Below are positions 37,987-49,900 of a stretch of 64,000 nucleotides of DNA, one piece after another. The stretch lies in NCBI GenBank assembly GCA_032173965.1, contig CM063292.1, forward strand, positions 3,858,001 through 3,922,000. Direction: 5' to 3'. Source of the stretch: Sitta carolinensis (taxonomy: Eukaryota > Chordata > Aves > Passeriformes > Sittidae). The position numbers and the translations under genes were made by a program. Within the stretch, counting starts at the first letter, position 1. Each line of letters begins with the position of its first letter. Under the pieces are notes generated by a model that saw only the letters and a list, made by a program, of their open reading frames with translations, was not told the origin of the DNA and did no database searches.

Positions 37987-38702
37987 TGCAGTCTGGTTTT
38001 GAGCCTGATTGTTTTGGTTTTCTGGTGTTCTTTCCCAGGAAAGTGTGATAGACACGATTCTAGTCTGGTTTCTCCGGCCTGAAGTTTCTGAGTTTCTAAA
38101 GCTCTGTTTTTCTGATGTTTTGGCTTGCTGAAACTCATTCCCAGAAAAAGAACATAAACATCATTATTTTTATAATGATATTCATGTTTGGAATTCTTTC
38201 TGTAAGAGGGATTTTCTTTGACGTCCCTCTAGTTTGACCAATGTGGGTGAAAAGATTTGCCTTTCGTTTACCAATCACAGCAGTCTATAAAAAATTGTGT
38301 ATTAAAGAATGATCCCTAAAATAAAAAAAATCAAATTCATTTCTTCAAACAACCTTAAAAAAAAAAATCACAAAAAGTCCATGTCGTGTGTTATTCACCA
38401 CAGCAACACATGATGGAATGTTTTTGTAATAATATTTATGTTATTCATTCCTTCTGAAAGGAGGGATTTCTTCTTGATATCCCTCTGGTTTGACCAGTGT
38501 GATTGAAGAGGTTTGCTTTTGTTTCACCAATCACATTGGTCAAACCAGAGGAACATCAACAAAAAGTCCCTCCTATCAGAAGGAATGAATAACAAATGTT
38601 ATTAAAAACCATTCCATCGTGTTCATCGCACTTTCCTGGGAAAGAACATCAGGAAACCAAAACACCAGAAAACCAAAACATCAGGCCTCAAACCACATTA
38701 CA
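37987..38702. mobile_element. Palindromic LTR-derived element, split by a nested LTR
   Basis: Removing the nested LTR and one copy of its duplication (38059-38414) leaves 360 bp. The left arm is 37987-38058 plus 38415-38505; the right arm, 38528-38702, is its inverse; the loop is 22 bases. Both arms carry TTTTGGTTTTCTGGTGTT, TTCTTTCCCAGGAAAGTG, TTATTCATTCCTTCTGA and CCTCTGGTTTGACCA, all matching the upstream half of LTR family 1. The outer ends are TG and CA, and the six bases outside on both sides are GAGAGG (37981-37986, 38703-38708). The right arm has about 13 extra bases from a small internal duplication. No U5-like or AATAAA part of its own is present. It therefore looks like a unit integration of a U3-U3 palindrome. 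Confidence 0.85.
38059..38408 (+). mobile_element. Nested solo LTR, family 1
   Basis: A 350-bp solo LTR inserted in the palindromic element. It begins TCTAGTCTGG (the first G of the usual TG has become C) and ends CAGCAACA. Flanks are CACGAT at 38053-38058 and CATGAT at 38409-38414, which differ by one C-to-T change at a CpG, as expected from decay of methylated CpG. It contains CCCTCTAGTTTGACCAATG, a TATAAAAAATTG box, an ATAAA signal and GTCGTGTGTTATTCACCACA. Being nested, it is younger than the palindrome around it. Confidence 0.88.
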
Positions 38703-38708
38703 GAGAGG

Positions 38709-41113
38709 CAAGAGCTCTGAAAAGCACAGAAGAAACTAGATCAAAATCCAGCCCCACTTAGACACATGTAGATTAATGCAATTTTGAATTGCTGACAGCT
38801 CCTGGAGATCTGCAATTAAACCAAGTAAATGACTGAGGCACCTTCTCAGTCCTTTGCAGATTGGCATTTCCTGTGCCTGGAATGTGCACTGTGCAACCTG
38901 AAATTTGTATTTCAGGCCATCCTCCAGCACCCTTTGGTCCAACAGGACATTTGATCCTGACCTCAACCAGCTCAAGGTCTAATTCCTGACATTTCTGCAG
39001 GCCACGGATTGTGTGACATTCTGGAATGCTCTGCAACCTTTACGGAGCCCAAGAAACTTTTATTCACACAATTAATTTATATGCACAAATCTCTTGCTGA
39101 AACCAACACTGCAGGATCAGGTTCATGTGCTGGAACTACTCCAAAACACTTCTGCAAAATGGGAATCAAAGCAGGCCCAGCAACCGTAGATCTAATGGGA
39201 TTTAAATATAATTAATATTGAATACTAAAAATTATGGTGTGTAATCATAATGACAATTCAAGCTTAACAAGAGCAGCACAGTAATGAATGAATTAAAAGC
39301 AATACACTTTCTCACTCTCAACAGAAGTGTTTGAAACTATGTTTTAATATAAATCCACTGTTTGAACTGAGATTAACAAATATTAGTCTCATTATAAATT
39401 TTAATATTATTTGCATAAACTTTATTGAGAGAGAAAGAAAAGGAAGAAAGGAATTTCAATTTCACAAGAAAACTGGAAAATTGAATGTTCTTAAAAGCCT
39501 GTCTTAAAAGTTACTTTAAGTTAAACAGATTTCCAGAGGCAGGAAATGCTGAGTTAACACTACAACAAATTAGAAGGGAGGCTACAAGTGAAACAATTAG
39601 CTTAATAAACAGATGGAGAAGATGCTTTTTAAATTACTGCCTTTGTCAAATGTTCAGCATCTTAAGCCTGGTAAATGCTGTTTATCAAAGCAGGAATGCA
39701 TTTGCTGGTGAAAATGTGAAATAAATTTGATATTATTAGATAGACAATGTTTCAGAGCAGGACTGTGGCACACAATTGAAAGTAAATCAGAATTAAAAGA
39801 AATAAGCAGCTAGGTTTCTTCTCTGGGATTCAAAGGCTGGCAACAGATAATCAAGGAAGAAATCAGTTTCTTCCAGTGTTCTCCCTCCACCCAAGCTTTG
39901 CCTTCTCTGGATCTACCCTTGCACCAAAAATATTTTTTGCCTAAAAATGCGTGTTTTTTTCTTGTGGAGGAGGACCTACAAGAGAGTGTCCAAATATGAT
40001 GAGTTTGGACTTCACTGGTTCCCCTGGACCTGAGGTTTTGACTTTGTTCTAGGCCAAGGTAGGTAAATTGGATTTATAAGAACCATGGAAATTATCAGAT
40101 ACAATTTTTCCCCCCAAGTGATTCCAACTCCAGATGGTGAAGAACAGCATCAAAAGCACTTTTTTTGAGAGGTCATTCAGATCATTCATCAACTTGAGTG
40201 TTCCACTGAACCCTCCCTACACAGAGAAAACCAACACCTCGTTATTTGGGCCATTATGGAAATTTTTCCTTACAACACACCTAGGAAAGCAGCACTTTAA
40301 AGGAAAATGTCACAGCACCAAGAAACGAAAATATGCAGCTTTTGAAGTGCCTCCAAACAGTGGCAAATTACAAAGCATTTTCTGATTTTTCCTGGCAGAT
40401 TGAAGGATTATGTTGACTTTAATCAATATTTTTAAGACATGGTTCCACAGAACCAAAGCCTTTAAACCAGAATTTTATACAACTGAGACATTCCTCCATC
40501 AATACTGAAACCAGATGATTGATCCCTCTGTTAGACAGAATATAAAATCTCCAAAACCAGTCCTACATTAAAAGAGCATCACATCCTGCCCTTAAAGTTT
40601 ATTTGCAGGTGCTCTATTTACCAAAGGTCAACATGCTTGTTCCTGGCAGCATCCAGGACCTCTCCCTGCAGGGATCAAGGGAAATATTATGGGATCTTTG
40701 ACTGGCATGGGACTGCTGGGACTTCTTCCAGCAATCCCCAAAACAACTGGCTAATAAAAAACACATCTCTGAATATAATTCTGTCTTCAAAATGACCCAC
40801 TGGAATGTGCAGTGGGGACTGGGCCAGAGGGCTTCCACTTGGAAGGATAAATCCAGCAGGTGCCCACTTTGTACGTGCTGCTGGTACCCAAGACTTGGGA
40901 ATTGACTTGCTGCTCTTCCATTCATTCGTTTCCTCACACAGACAAGTTACCAGGAAATGCAATTTGATTATAAAATGAGATTTCTTGGTTACAGGTGGAA
41001 AAGGGATGGGAGAAAAGCTCCAGGGAAATCCATACTTCCAGTGAAGGGTACAGCAATAACTCCCATGTCAGCAGTTGGATCAGTTCATGTCAATTAACTT
41101 GTTTAGGAAATAA
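38709..41113. other. Unique intronic sequence
   Basis: AT-rich, especially 39200-39800. No gene or repeat recognised. Confidence 0.5.
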
Positions 41114-41119
41114 CAGCTT

Positions 41120-41457
41120 TGTCACTGTGGGCAATCAACAAACTACACAAGACCTCGTTTATAAAAACTTCATCTGGCTCCTCTTTATTCACAGACTGAC
41201 CCCCTTTCTATAGCTTCTTGAGCAGGCCATCTCACTGGTCAGAAGAGTGCCAGGACTCTTCATCCCACTGGCCCAAAACTGAAAGACAGAGAGAAGTCCA
41301 TCCACAGACAGGAATCCAAAACATCACTCTTGTTACAATAACACTTGTGATGTTCATGCCAAGCTTGTGAGAACACAAAGTCTTCCTGAACCAAAACATC
41401 CCAAAGAAACTGAGTCCAGAAACTCAGAAACTTCAGGCCCAGGAGCCTCAGACTACA
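41120..41457 (-). mobile_element. Solo LTR, family 1, diverged
   Basis: On the minus strand the 338-bp copy begins TGTAGTCTGAGGCTCCTGG, shares GGCCTGAAGTTTCTGAGTTT with the LTR at 38059, and ends near CCACAGTGACA. It has a CTATAGAAAG box and an AATAAA at about 41184-41189. Flanking hexamers are CAGCTT (41114-41119) and CATCTT (41458-41463), matching at five of six positions. It is more diverged than the other copies in its middle, and its boundaries are less certain. Confidence 0.72.
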
Positions 41458-41519
41458 CATCTTAGCTTAAGTAACTTAAAAACCCCAAAGCTTTCATCCT
41501 CATAGGTGCTTTTTTTAGC

Positions 41520-42190
41520 AGGACCGCTTTCCCCAAGCCTTGCACGACAGCGAGGATCCACTATCAGAGGACACACTATTTAAACCTGACAGCACCACTC
41601 TTGCTGTGCCAGCCATGAGTTTAGTGTGCAGCAGGACCCCAGGAGCAGTGAATTGTGTCCCCACAGACACATCCTGGTGTCTGCCACACACCCCCTCCAG
41701 CTGGATGCAGCAGCACCCCGGGCAGGTTAATAGGTGCAGTGAGAAACGGCATCACTCCAGGTCCTGCTGAAAATCCCATCTGCAAACCCCCTGAGAGTGT
41801 TCCAGGCCCTAAGCTGGGCTCTGGGCACTTCCTCCCGTTTCGTTATAAACGCAGATCGAGATTCCCTCCCTGTTCTCATAACGAGCTGCACAATTCCCCT
41901 GGAGGCTGGCGCAGTGTCCCTCGTGTTCCTTAACCCCACTTCCAAATCCTGCAGCCTGCAAGGTCGTGCTCCCCACGAACCCAACATCCCAGCAAAGGGA
42001 ACAGCAGCACGTGTCCTCCTTGTTTCTGCTGGCGTGGCTCGGTGGATTTCTGGCTTGGATATTCTCATCTGCACCGAGTGTCTCAGTAAAATCAGAGTTT
42101 AATTACCTCGGCAGGCAGCAGCGGGGTCGGGGGTTTGGGAGAGGTCAGCTGCTCGCTGCTTGTCACCGAGGGACTCTAATTGGAGCATTT
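41520..42190. promoter_or_regulatory. CpG-richer block, possible intronic regulatory element
   Basis: About 670 bases with clearly more CpG and GC than the surrounding AT-rich intron, densest from 41715 to 42175 (for example CGTTTCGTTATAAACGCAG and CAGCGGGGTCGGGGG). No gene or repeat family is recognisable; overlapping 100-115 codon frames on both strands are likely chance. It could be an intronic enhancer or alternative promoter, but nothing in the sequence proves activity. Confidence 0.35.
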
Positions 42191-45100
42191 GCCTGACAAT
42201 TTTAAAGGCAATAAGCTTGATAATAAGATATTTGCATTTCTAGTTTGGTTTAGGTGCATCTTTGCTTATTAGGGCTTCTGAGGAAGCAGCATTCACACGC
42301 TTATTTTCCCGAGACTAACTTTAAACCCTCTAAGCCTCCAGGAAGTTTGTTTCTACCATTTAATTGCTGTTTTGTGTTTGGTGCAACAGGGCTCTCTGAT
42401 GCTCACACTAAGTTTGAGGCATCACTTCAAATGCAGTTTCTACCTGGAGGACAACGACTGAGTTTCACTTGGGAAATCAATAAGAAAAATAAAATAAAAG
42501 TTCATCAGCCACTTGGCCTAAATTTCTCTCAGTAGCCAAGCAACACAGCTATTCCCTGAAGAGGCAATAAAAACATTAAAATAAAAATATTAAAATATTA
42601 AAAATATATTAAAGAGATCATCACAGACACTTAGAAAATACTCTGTGTGTGTCAGCCTCTGGAGGCCCGAGGAAAGACCTCTGTTATTCATGCTATTGTA
42701 AACTCTGTGTACCTTCCAATTCTTTATATAGAAAGCTTAATGGCCATGGATTATTTGCCTCATTGGTTATGGTGCTTGGAAATAAAACAATGGGAAATAT
42801 TCATTATAATGGTCCCTTGTATTGAACTTCCACTTGGCTGAAGTATTAAAACAAGCTGCAAGGAAAATTAAACCTCAGAAAAAAATGGCAGGTTTATTTA
42901 TGAACGTGAGAGACAAACCAACAGCTCTATTGCTCTTGGTTTGCAGTGGTTTTACTGTAAGAGCTCTCTGCTCTGGGCTTGCTCTGTCTATCCAACAGGT
43001 TTTTGTTCTCTTCTATTACTAGGTGGCAGCCTGAGAACAGAGACTGGCGTTATATGGGAGGTGAGATTACAGAAAAAACCCAGCAACAACAACAAAGCCA
43101 TCAAATGACTGGAAAGAACAAAAAAAAAAAAAATAAGAATTCATTGTTGTATTCAGTACTTCAAGAAGAATCATTTGTATTGTCAAATTTGAAGGTCTTA
43201 ATAATAAGAAAATTCCAAACACACTGACTAAAGAATAATCTCGGAAAAAGATATTAATGGAACAAAGGTCTGAGGACTGTTAGGGTGAAAATTTACCCAT
43301 ATTTTCTTCATCAGTTATTATAGATTAAGACAGATACTTTTTGAGAAACATCTGCAATATGTTTTGACAAAGCCAATATCAAAATGTCATCTCAAATGGT
43401 ACAGAAATATTCATTTATGATTTTTTTTTTTTATTATTGTGACTAAAGATCAGAGATTTAGCAGTTGATTATAGTTTGCTGTGTGGAATCAATAACTTCA
43501 AACAGGCAGAATGATCCCTAAAAGCTTTAAATTATGCTCAGCTGAGTAGCTAAATCAAGGCATTAAATGAATGCATGTGAGAAGTGTACATTGGATATCG
43601 CTGGATATTGACAATTTATTAGCTGAATATTCACTAATTCTCTTTTCTGACATCCTAATTGCCAGTGCTTCCTGCTGTCAATAAGCTGTGGCCGTAATCC
43701 CAAAATGCTGCTCTAGGTCAACACTGAACTAAATCCACATCACTCTGGAAAAGTGGTAAATTACTCCCCTGAAACTGGAATTCCTTAAGCTCTGGTTAGT
43801 GCATTTGATGACTGTCTCATTAATAACAGAGCCAAAACGATTCAGGGATTTATGGTGGCAAGGACTGATGATTAAATCCTGTTTTAGATGTGAGGGTGGC
43901 ATGAAAGTGCCAGCAGAGATCCAGGAAGAGCGATAGGGATTTCATCTTGCTTGCTTCTTCCTGAAGATAAGGTGACTTCTTTCCCAGCACTTTTACATTT
44001 CATCTCTAAAGTGAATTAATATTTTTAAAGGCCAAGCTTGTGGTTTCATTTTTCACTTTGACAGGTTCTGAAACGCAGATAGATTTGATATCATATAGAA
44101 TATATCTCTTGTTTTAGTTTAGTCATCTTTTGTTCTAATGCCACCGAACAAACCAGTGACTTTTCAAATGACCCTGTAAAGACACAAGATCAGAAAACAA
44201 AGCTGTTCCTGTCCAGCTGGGAAATCACCTTCTCATCTTGAGGAAGCTGCTTTTTGTTCTTATTTTTCCCCTTTTCCAGCAGTATCTTTTAATCTATCCT
44301 AGTAAGGGGTTTAACAACAAAGGATCTCTGACAAATCCTGTTGGGGTTTATAACAGTGAAAATTCTTAGCGCTGAAGTTCAAAGGTGACACCACAACAAA
44401 CCCCTTGTCTCGCCTGTATCCTTTCATTTTCCTACTTGGTAATTATTTTGGGAGGTTTTGCAATGCTAAAAGACAACACCAAACACTGAGATTTAAATAA
44501 TTACAATATGTAAATCTAGCTGCCTGCAGATAAAGCTGTAAGTGAAGAGAGGGAACCCATGGGCTGTAGGAACCACCAAGGTCTTTATGTACATCGGGCC
44601 ATGAGAGGTGGAAATCACAGTCTGGAGAATGGATTTGCTGTTTTGAGGAGAATATTGTTTTACTTGCCACGGAAAGACACCTTGCTTTCACTTTGGGAGA
44701 GGACTGACACTTTTAGAAACAGTTTTGCTTCCCAACCGCCTGGCTCGCCCTGGGGATGTGCCCAGGGGAAGAATTGATGAAATGCAAGCCTGGTGAGGTA
44801 TTGAACTCCCTGGTTTTTGTAGAGCTGCAGGTAAAGACTCTTTTACAAAAAAAATGAAAAATTTGTTTATTAGAAAACTGTCTGTATAATGCATGCCCAA
44901 GTGCAAAGGAGGTGTCAGCAGGGTTTATCTAACACATGCATTAAAGCATTAGCATGAGTGTGCTGACTATGCAGAAGATACAATTTCTTGGTCTAGGAAC
45001 TAGCTCTAAGTGCTGCAATCTTGACTTTAAATTAGCTATTAAATTATAATATGCGGTTTACTAAACAGTAATTAAAATCTAATTTTTATTAATGCTGTGA

Positions 45101-46820
45101 ATATTAATCCATCCCAGGTTCATTTGTTTTATATAATTCTAATAAAGCAATGCATTGCTGCTCTTCTAAATATATTTTTTTGTGCAGCATTTCCTCCAAG
45201 AGGGACTGGAAAAGGTCCCTGTATGCATCCAGCAGTTCTCAGTGTGATTTATTTTTTGAGAAACTAGCACCATATGGGCTCTCACAGCATCCACTGTAAT
45301 GGTATTGGGCACTGGCTTATTTTTCTGTGCTGTTTTGTAGACTCTGAGGACATGAGGTGAATGCAAAACCTGCCTGGAAGGTATCAAAGTGATGGAGTAT
45401 TAGTCAGGAGAAGAGAAAACTTCTCCAAGTGATGATTGACTAGGGATGTGTTTTCCTGCAGACATTTTACATTGTATAATGAAGCCATAATATGAGCATA
45501 CATTATTCTGTGTCTTCATTAGAAATTTAAACAAGCTGTAACAGCACCGAGGAGAGACCCTAACGTGCACAGCAGAGCTCAGGGGGTGATTTATTATCAA
45601 CTTAAACAGAAGCAGAATTGGACTTGACACCACAAACTTTGATTCACCTGCATCAAGACAACTGCATGTCACTAATTCCAGCATGAGGTAACACCCAGAA
45701 TACAAATTAGTATTGCAACAGTGTTTCCCAACTGCTTCAATTTGTTCTAACACAACAGGCAAGTCATGACAAGATGGGAATTAATTTTAAAAATTTCAAA
45801 AAATTTCCAGCCAGTATCTGATATTTCAATTGCAAAGTCATTCAGTTACACTGTACAGCTAAAAGGCTAAAATTTTATACTATTTGATTAAACAGAAAAC
45901 ACAAATCAGATGGTACAAGACACAACACTGAAAAATTTATGTAGCAGCAGGAGAAAAATGAAGCACGAAGTATTTAAATGTTTCCCCAGGTCACAGAGCA
46001 AATTTGTGTCAGCAAATGATTCTAGAATCCTCACTCCCAGGACAAAGCTGTAATTGCAAATCTGTGCATCTTGGAGCAGTGTCTGATTCCTAATACAAAA
46101 CAGCTTTTTATTTAGCAAAGGCATTCAGTCCTGCCCTGTGCAGGGAATAAACTGAGGCATGGGCAGATTTCTGTTTGGGAATAGGAGGATGAGCAGGAAA
46201 AGAGCTTTTTAAAGAAATGTCACATATTTTCTGCAGTGAACACCCAGCTCCAACACCGACCTGAGGTCCCTTCCAGCCACGGGCACCATCCAGCTGCTGC
46301 TGAGCTCTGTGCTGGGGGCACAGGAGCAGCCCAAGGGCAAGGCAGGACTCAGCACTGCCTGGGGCACACAGGGCAAGGTGGCAAACCTCTCCCTGGGTGT
46401 GTGCAACCTCACACACTGACCCAGGACAGTGGATAAACCCAACAGGACTGCCCTGCTCACACCTGGGCACAGCCAGCCACTGCCAGCCAGGCAGAGCTGT
46501 GGATTTGGATTATTTTATTCATTTATTTGCTCTTTCCTCCTCTTGCAGAGCCCTTGTGCATTGAGGGGCTGTTTGGCTTGGGTCAGTAACAGTGATCTCA
46601 TACCTTGGCACTGCAGTAATCGAGCAGGCAGTTCCCAGCACATGAACAGTTTCTGACTGGAACTGCTGGAGAAGTCTGTCTTTTTGGGCTGACTTTTGTG
46701 GCAGCCAGATGCTGTTCCCCAGTTTGTGCAGAGCTGAGTGCTCTGGATTGCATCTGGTTTTACAGTTCTTACTCTGATTCTGTCAACCACCACTAAATAA
46801 TGAGCAACGGGCACCCCGAT
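42191..46820. other. Unique AT-rich intronic sequence
   Basis: Contains TTAAAATA-type low-complexity sequence at 42570-42615 and an A13 run at 43120-43132. No gene recognised. Confidence 0.5.
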
Positions 46821-46966
46821 TTCACAGAATGGTTTGGGTTGGGAGGGACCCTAAAGATCATGAATTTCTAACTCCTCTGTTGTGGGCAAGGACCCTTCCA
46901 CTTCCACCATCCACCAGACCAGTCTGCTCCAAGAACCTGGCCTTGAACACTTCCTTGACTTCTCTA
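46821..46966 (-). mobile_element. CR1: CR1 LINE 3' end
   Basis: Antisense to the plus strand: CACAGAATGGTTTGGGTTGG, GGGACCCTAAAGATCATGAA, a decayed middle, and CCAAGAACCTGGCCTTGAACA. This is the inverse of the usual CR1 tail order. Confidence 0.88.
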
Positions 46967-49900
46967 GGCAATAAAGAATTTTTTCTTTCCTTTCTCTTGG
47001 GAGGAAAAAATACCACATTCAACAAAAGTCAAGAGTTAAGAATTAAACAGGTTCCCAAAACATATTGAAATGTAAGTGAAAATATCAAACTTAGGTGCTT
47101 TATGTTTTTAAAATGGTATTCTCTTCCAGATTGATGTGTCTGAATTCCCAAACCCTGCTACCTCATTTCAATCTCCTTCTCCTATTTTCTTGCCTTCTAC
47201 CTGAGCTCAGTAATATCTGTCACTGCCTCCTCTGATAACAAATCCCTCTGATTTAATTCCTCTTAATTTATTCACTTTTGAAAAGGGCACAATAAACAAT
47301 AATGGCCATTGAAAGACCAAAACTGAGGATAATGAAAAATCCAGTCACCAGCAGTGCAAACTGCAGTCTGTTATTAACCTAATGATGTGAGACTGTTTAA
47401 ATATGATAAAGTTCTTGTTAGGAGTTAAAGCTAAGACTAAATAAATATAAAGCCTGCCTCATTTAGATCATTTGGTCTGTCGTTTCATTTAAGTTAAGTG
47501 AGAAATAAATTAAATATTTTATGATCTATGCTGTCAGGAATTCCTTAACGTTATATATAACCATATAACCTCACTCTGCAAACACAAGTCTGAAGCTGCA
47601 CTCATCAGAGTCCATATTTATCATTAAGGGCAAAGGGATAAGTTCAATTTCAGTAACATCTGCACACAGGGGAAGCATCTTGGTTGACAGCGCAGTACAG
47701 GCAGCCAGAATGATGAATTTTTTATGTACCACCTACGTTACAAACACTTTCCAGAAGCACTGAACATCAAACTGCCCCTGAACTGCTCTGGCCTGTGCAG
47801 CCCCAAGGCAGAACCTCCCCCTGATTATTGATCCCGGGCTGGATATTGCTCCTGTCTCTGCTGCTGCTATTTTTGGAAAGTGTTTTTCTGCTCTAAGATC
47901 CACTGGTGACCCTGGTTTACCAGCACACCCAAGGCACACCCAGCAGCAGCAAACCCAGCACGAATAGTGATCCCAGAAGAAGGGAGCAGAGGGTTTGGTT
48001 GGTGTCCTGTAATGACCAGGGCCCTGTTGGACTCATCACAGCTAATTAATGCCACCTCAGTGATGAGCTGAGGCAGCTACACTGACTCCAGCCCCAGCAG
48101 CAACCTGCTGGATTCTGCTGCTGCCCCATCTCCACTCTGCTCCTCCTCAGCAGCCTTTTTGTCCAGGATGTAGTCACCAACCCATAGAAATTCTATTTTT
48201 TTTTTCCCTTTAAATTTATTCTCTCTCTTGTCTTTCTAAATATATTTGAGTCATGAGGCTTTACAACAGGTAACTGAGCACATTGATTTTAAATGGGCAA
48301 AAGTGTCCTCAAGAAAAATCAAAGCAGCACAGCTAAAGACTTCTCCACCCTCCTCTACAACCACAGGGCAGGAGTTCAGCTCCCAGCTCTGTTGGATATT
48401 GCAGGCTTGTCTCTGGCTGTCCTGACTTACTAAACTTGCCAGCAAAAGTAAAGTTCGGGTCACTGCTTGCCATCATTTATCCAACACAGCTCCTGCTCCT
48501 GCTGGACACCTGTGGCTCAATCAGGAGCTGCCACTGGCCATCCCTGGTGGCTCTGGGCACTCTCTCCTGTCAGGAACTGTCACTCCCTTATTGCCTTATG
48601 GGTTTAGAATGTGTTGGTAAAAATAGTCTGTTGCAATATAAAAAACTTTTCTCCAGAAAAGTAAAATGAGTGGAAAGATGAAGATTTTTTTAATAAGATG
48701 ATATTTGCCCACTCTGCCAGCAGATACTCATCTGCTGTGGTCAGATTCTGTTCTAGGTTATTGTTTATTATCCCTTTGTTTATAAATGGTTGTGTGTGTA
48801 AATCCCTTGAATATAAAGTATGAAAGGAAACATTAGTTGCTACGAGGATGAGACTGATTGAATGCCCAGGGCACCAGATCTTGTGAGAAATGATAACATC
48901 TCCAGGAAGAGAAGAATGGTTGAAGCAATACGTGCCTTTTCTCTTTCTTGTTTCTCTTCCTATTAGTAAGAAGTTAATAAAACCTAATTCTTTTTTAATC
49001 TGGGATTTCTCTTTAAAGGACAGAAGTTCCAACTAAGTGCAAAGAGGGTGTCTCTTAAAAATGTGGCCAAAGAAGATAGGAGACCAAAAAAAGAAAAGAG
49101 AAAGCAGATGTTGCCGAGGGGGTTGAGCAATTGTGCAGACATAGCAGAGAGTTCTCCCGGTGTCCAAACGCACAGGACAAACGCTGGCAGCCCTCGGGGC
49201 AGCTCCACTGCTCTGTTCCTGTGCTGCATCACCCCCTGCACCTCTCTGAGGACAAAGCAGCAGCTTCCCTGGTGCCAGGAGCAGCTGACTTCCCAACTTA
49301 GACAATTCCGAGGGACTAAAAGCAATCCCAAATAAATTATTTTCGTGGGAAACAGTCCAAATCTGAAGGCTGCCATGCAGAAAAGAGTGTGTGTGGGAGA
49401 TCACAGGGGGGACAAAGACTTCAAACTAGTGCATTAACTTCCTGAACTTCCTATCACTTACTCTTATGTCCCTCTCCATTTAAATGATTTCCCATTGAAT
49501 TGCTCAGCAGTGCCTCCCATTACAGCCTGAATATGTATAGACACAGCAGGTGGGTTAAAAATAGCTGCCAGTGTCTTGAAAAAATCCCTGGAACGTATCA
49601 GGTTGGTTAGGGAGAATTTTAATGACACCTACAGCAATTTACAGTTGACAAATTTTTATGTTTCTGCCGTGCAGGAAAACCCAAAATGAATTATCTTGTT
49701 TATCACTGGGAAAAGGACAGTAATGAAACATGCTAATTTGGGAAGGAAAATTAAATTGCAGACAAGGCAGTGTTCAAACAGGTGCCATCCGAATCACATT
49801 TGTTCCACCTTGGACTAATATTCTGCAATATTAAAGGCAGAGAGGTGTCCCACGTTCACCCAAAGAGATGTAAGCAAGCTCTGCACTGTTCTGCTACTGC

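Noticed and set aside
37439..38002. 187-codon plus-strand frame
   Set aside because: It is antisense to CDH13, ends inside the palindromic LTR element, and has no recognisable domain; the composition follows the purine-rich DNA.
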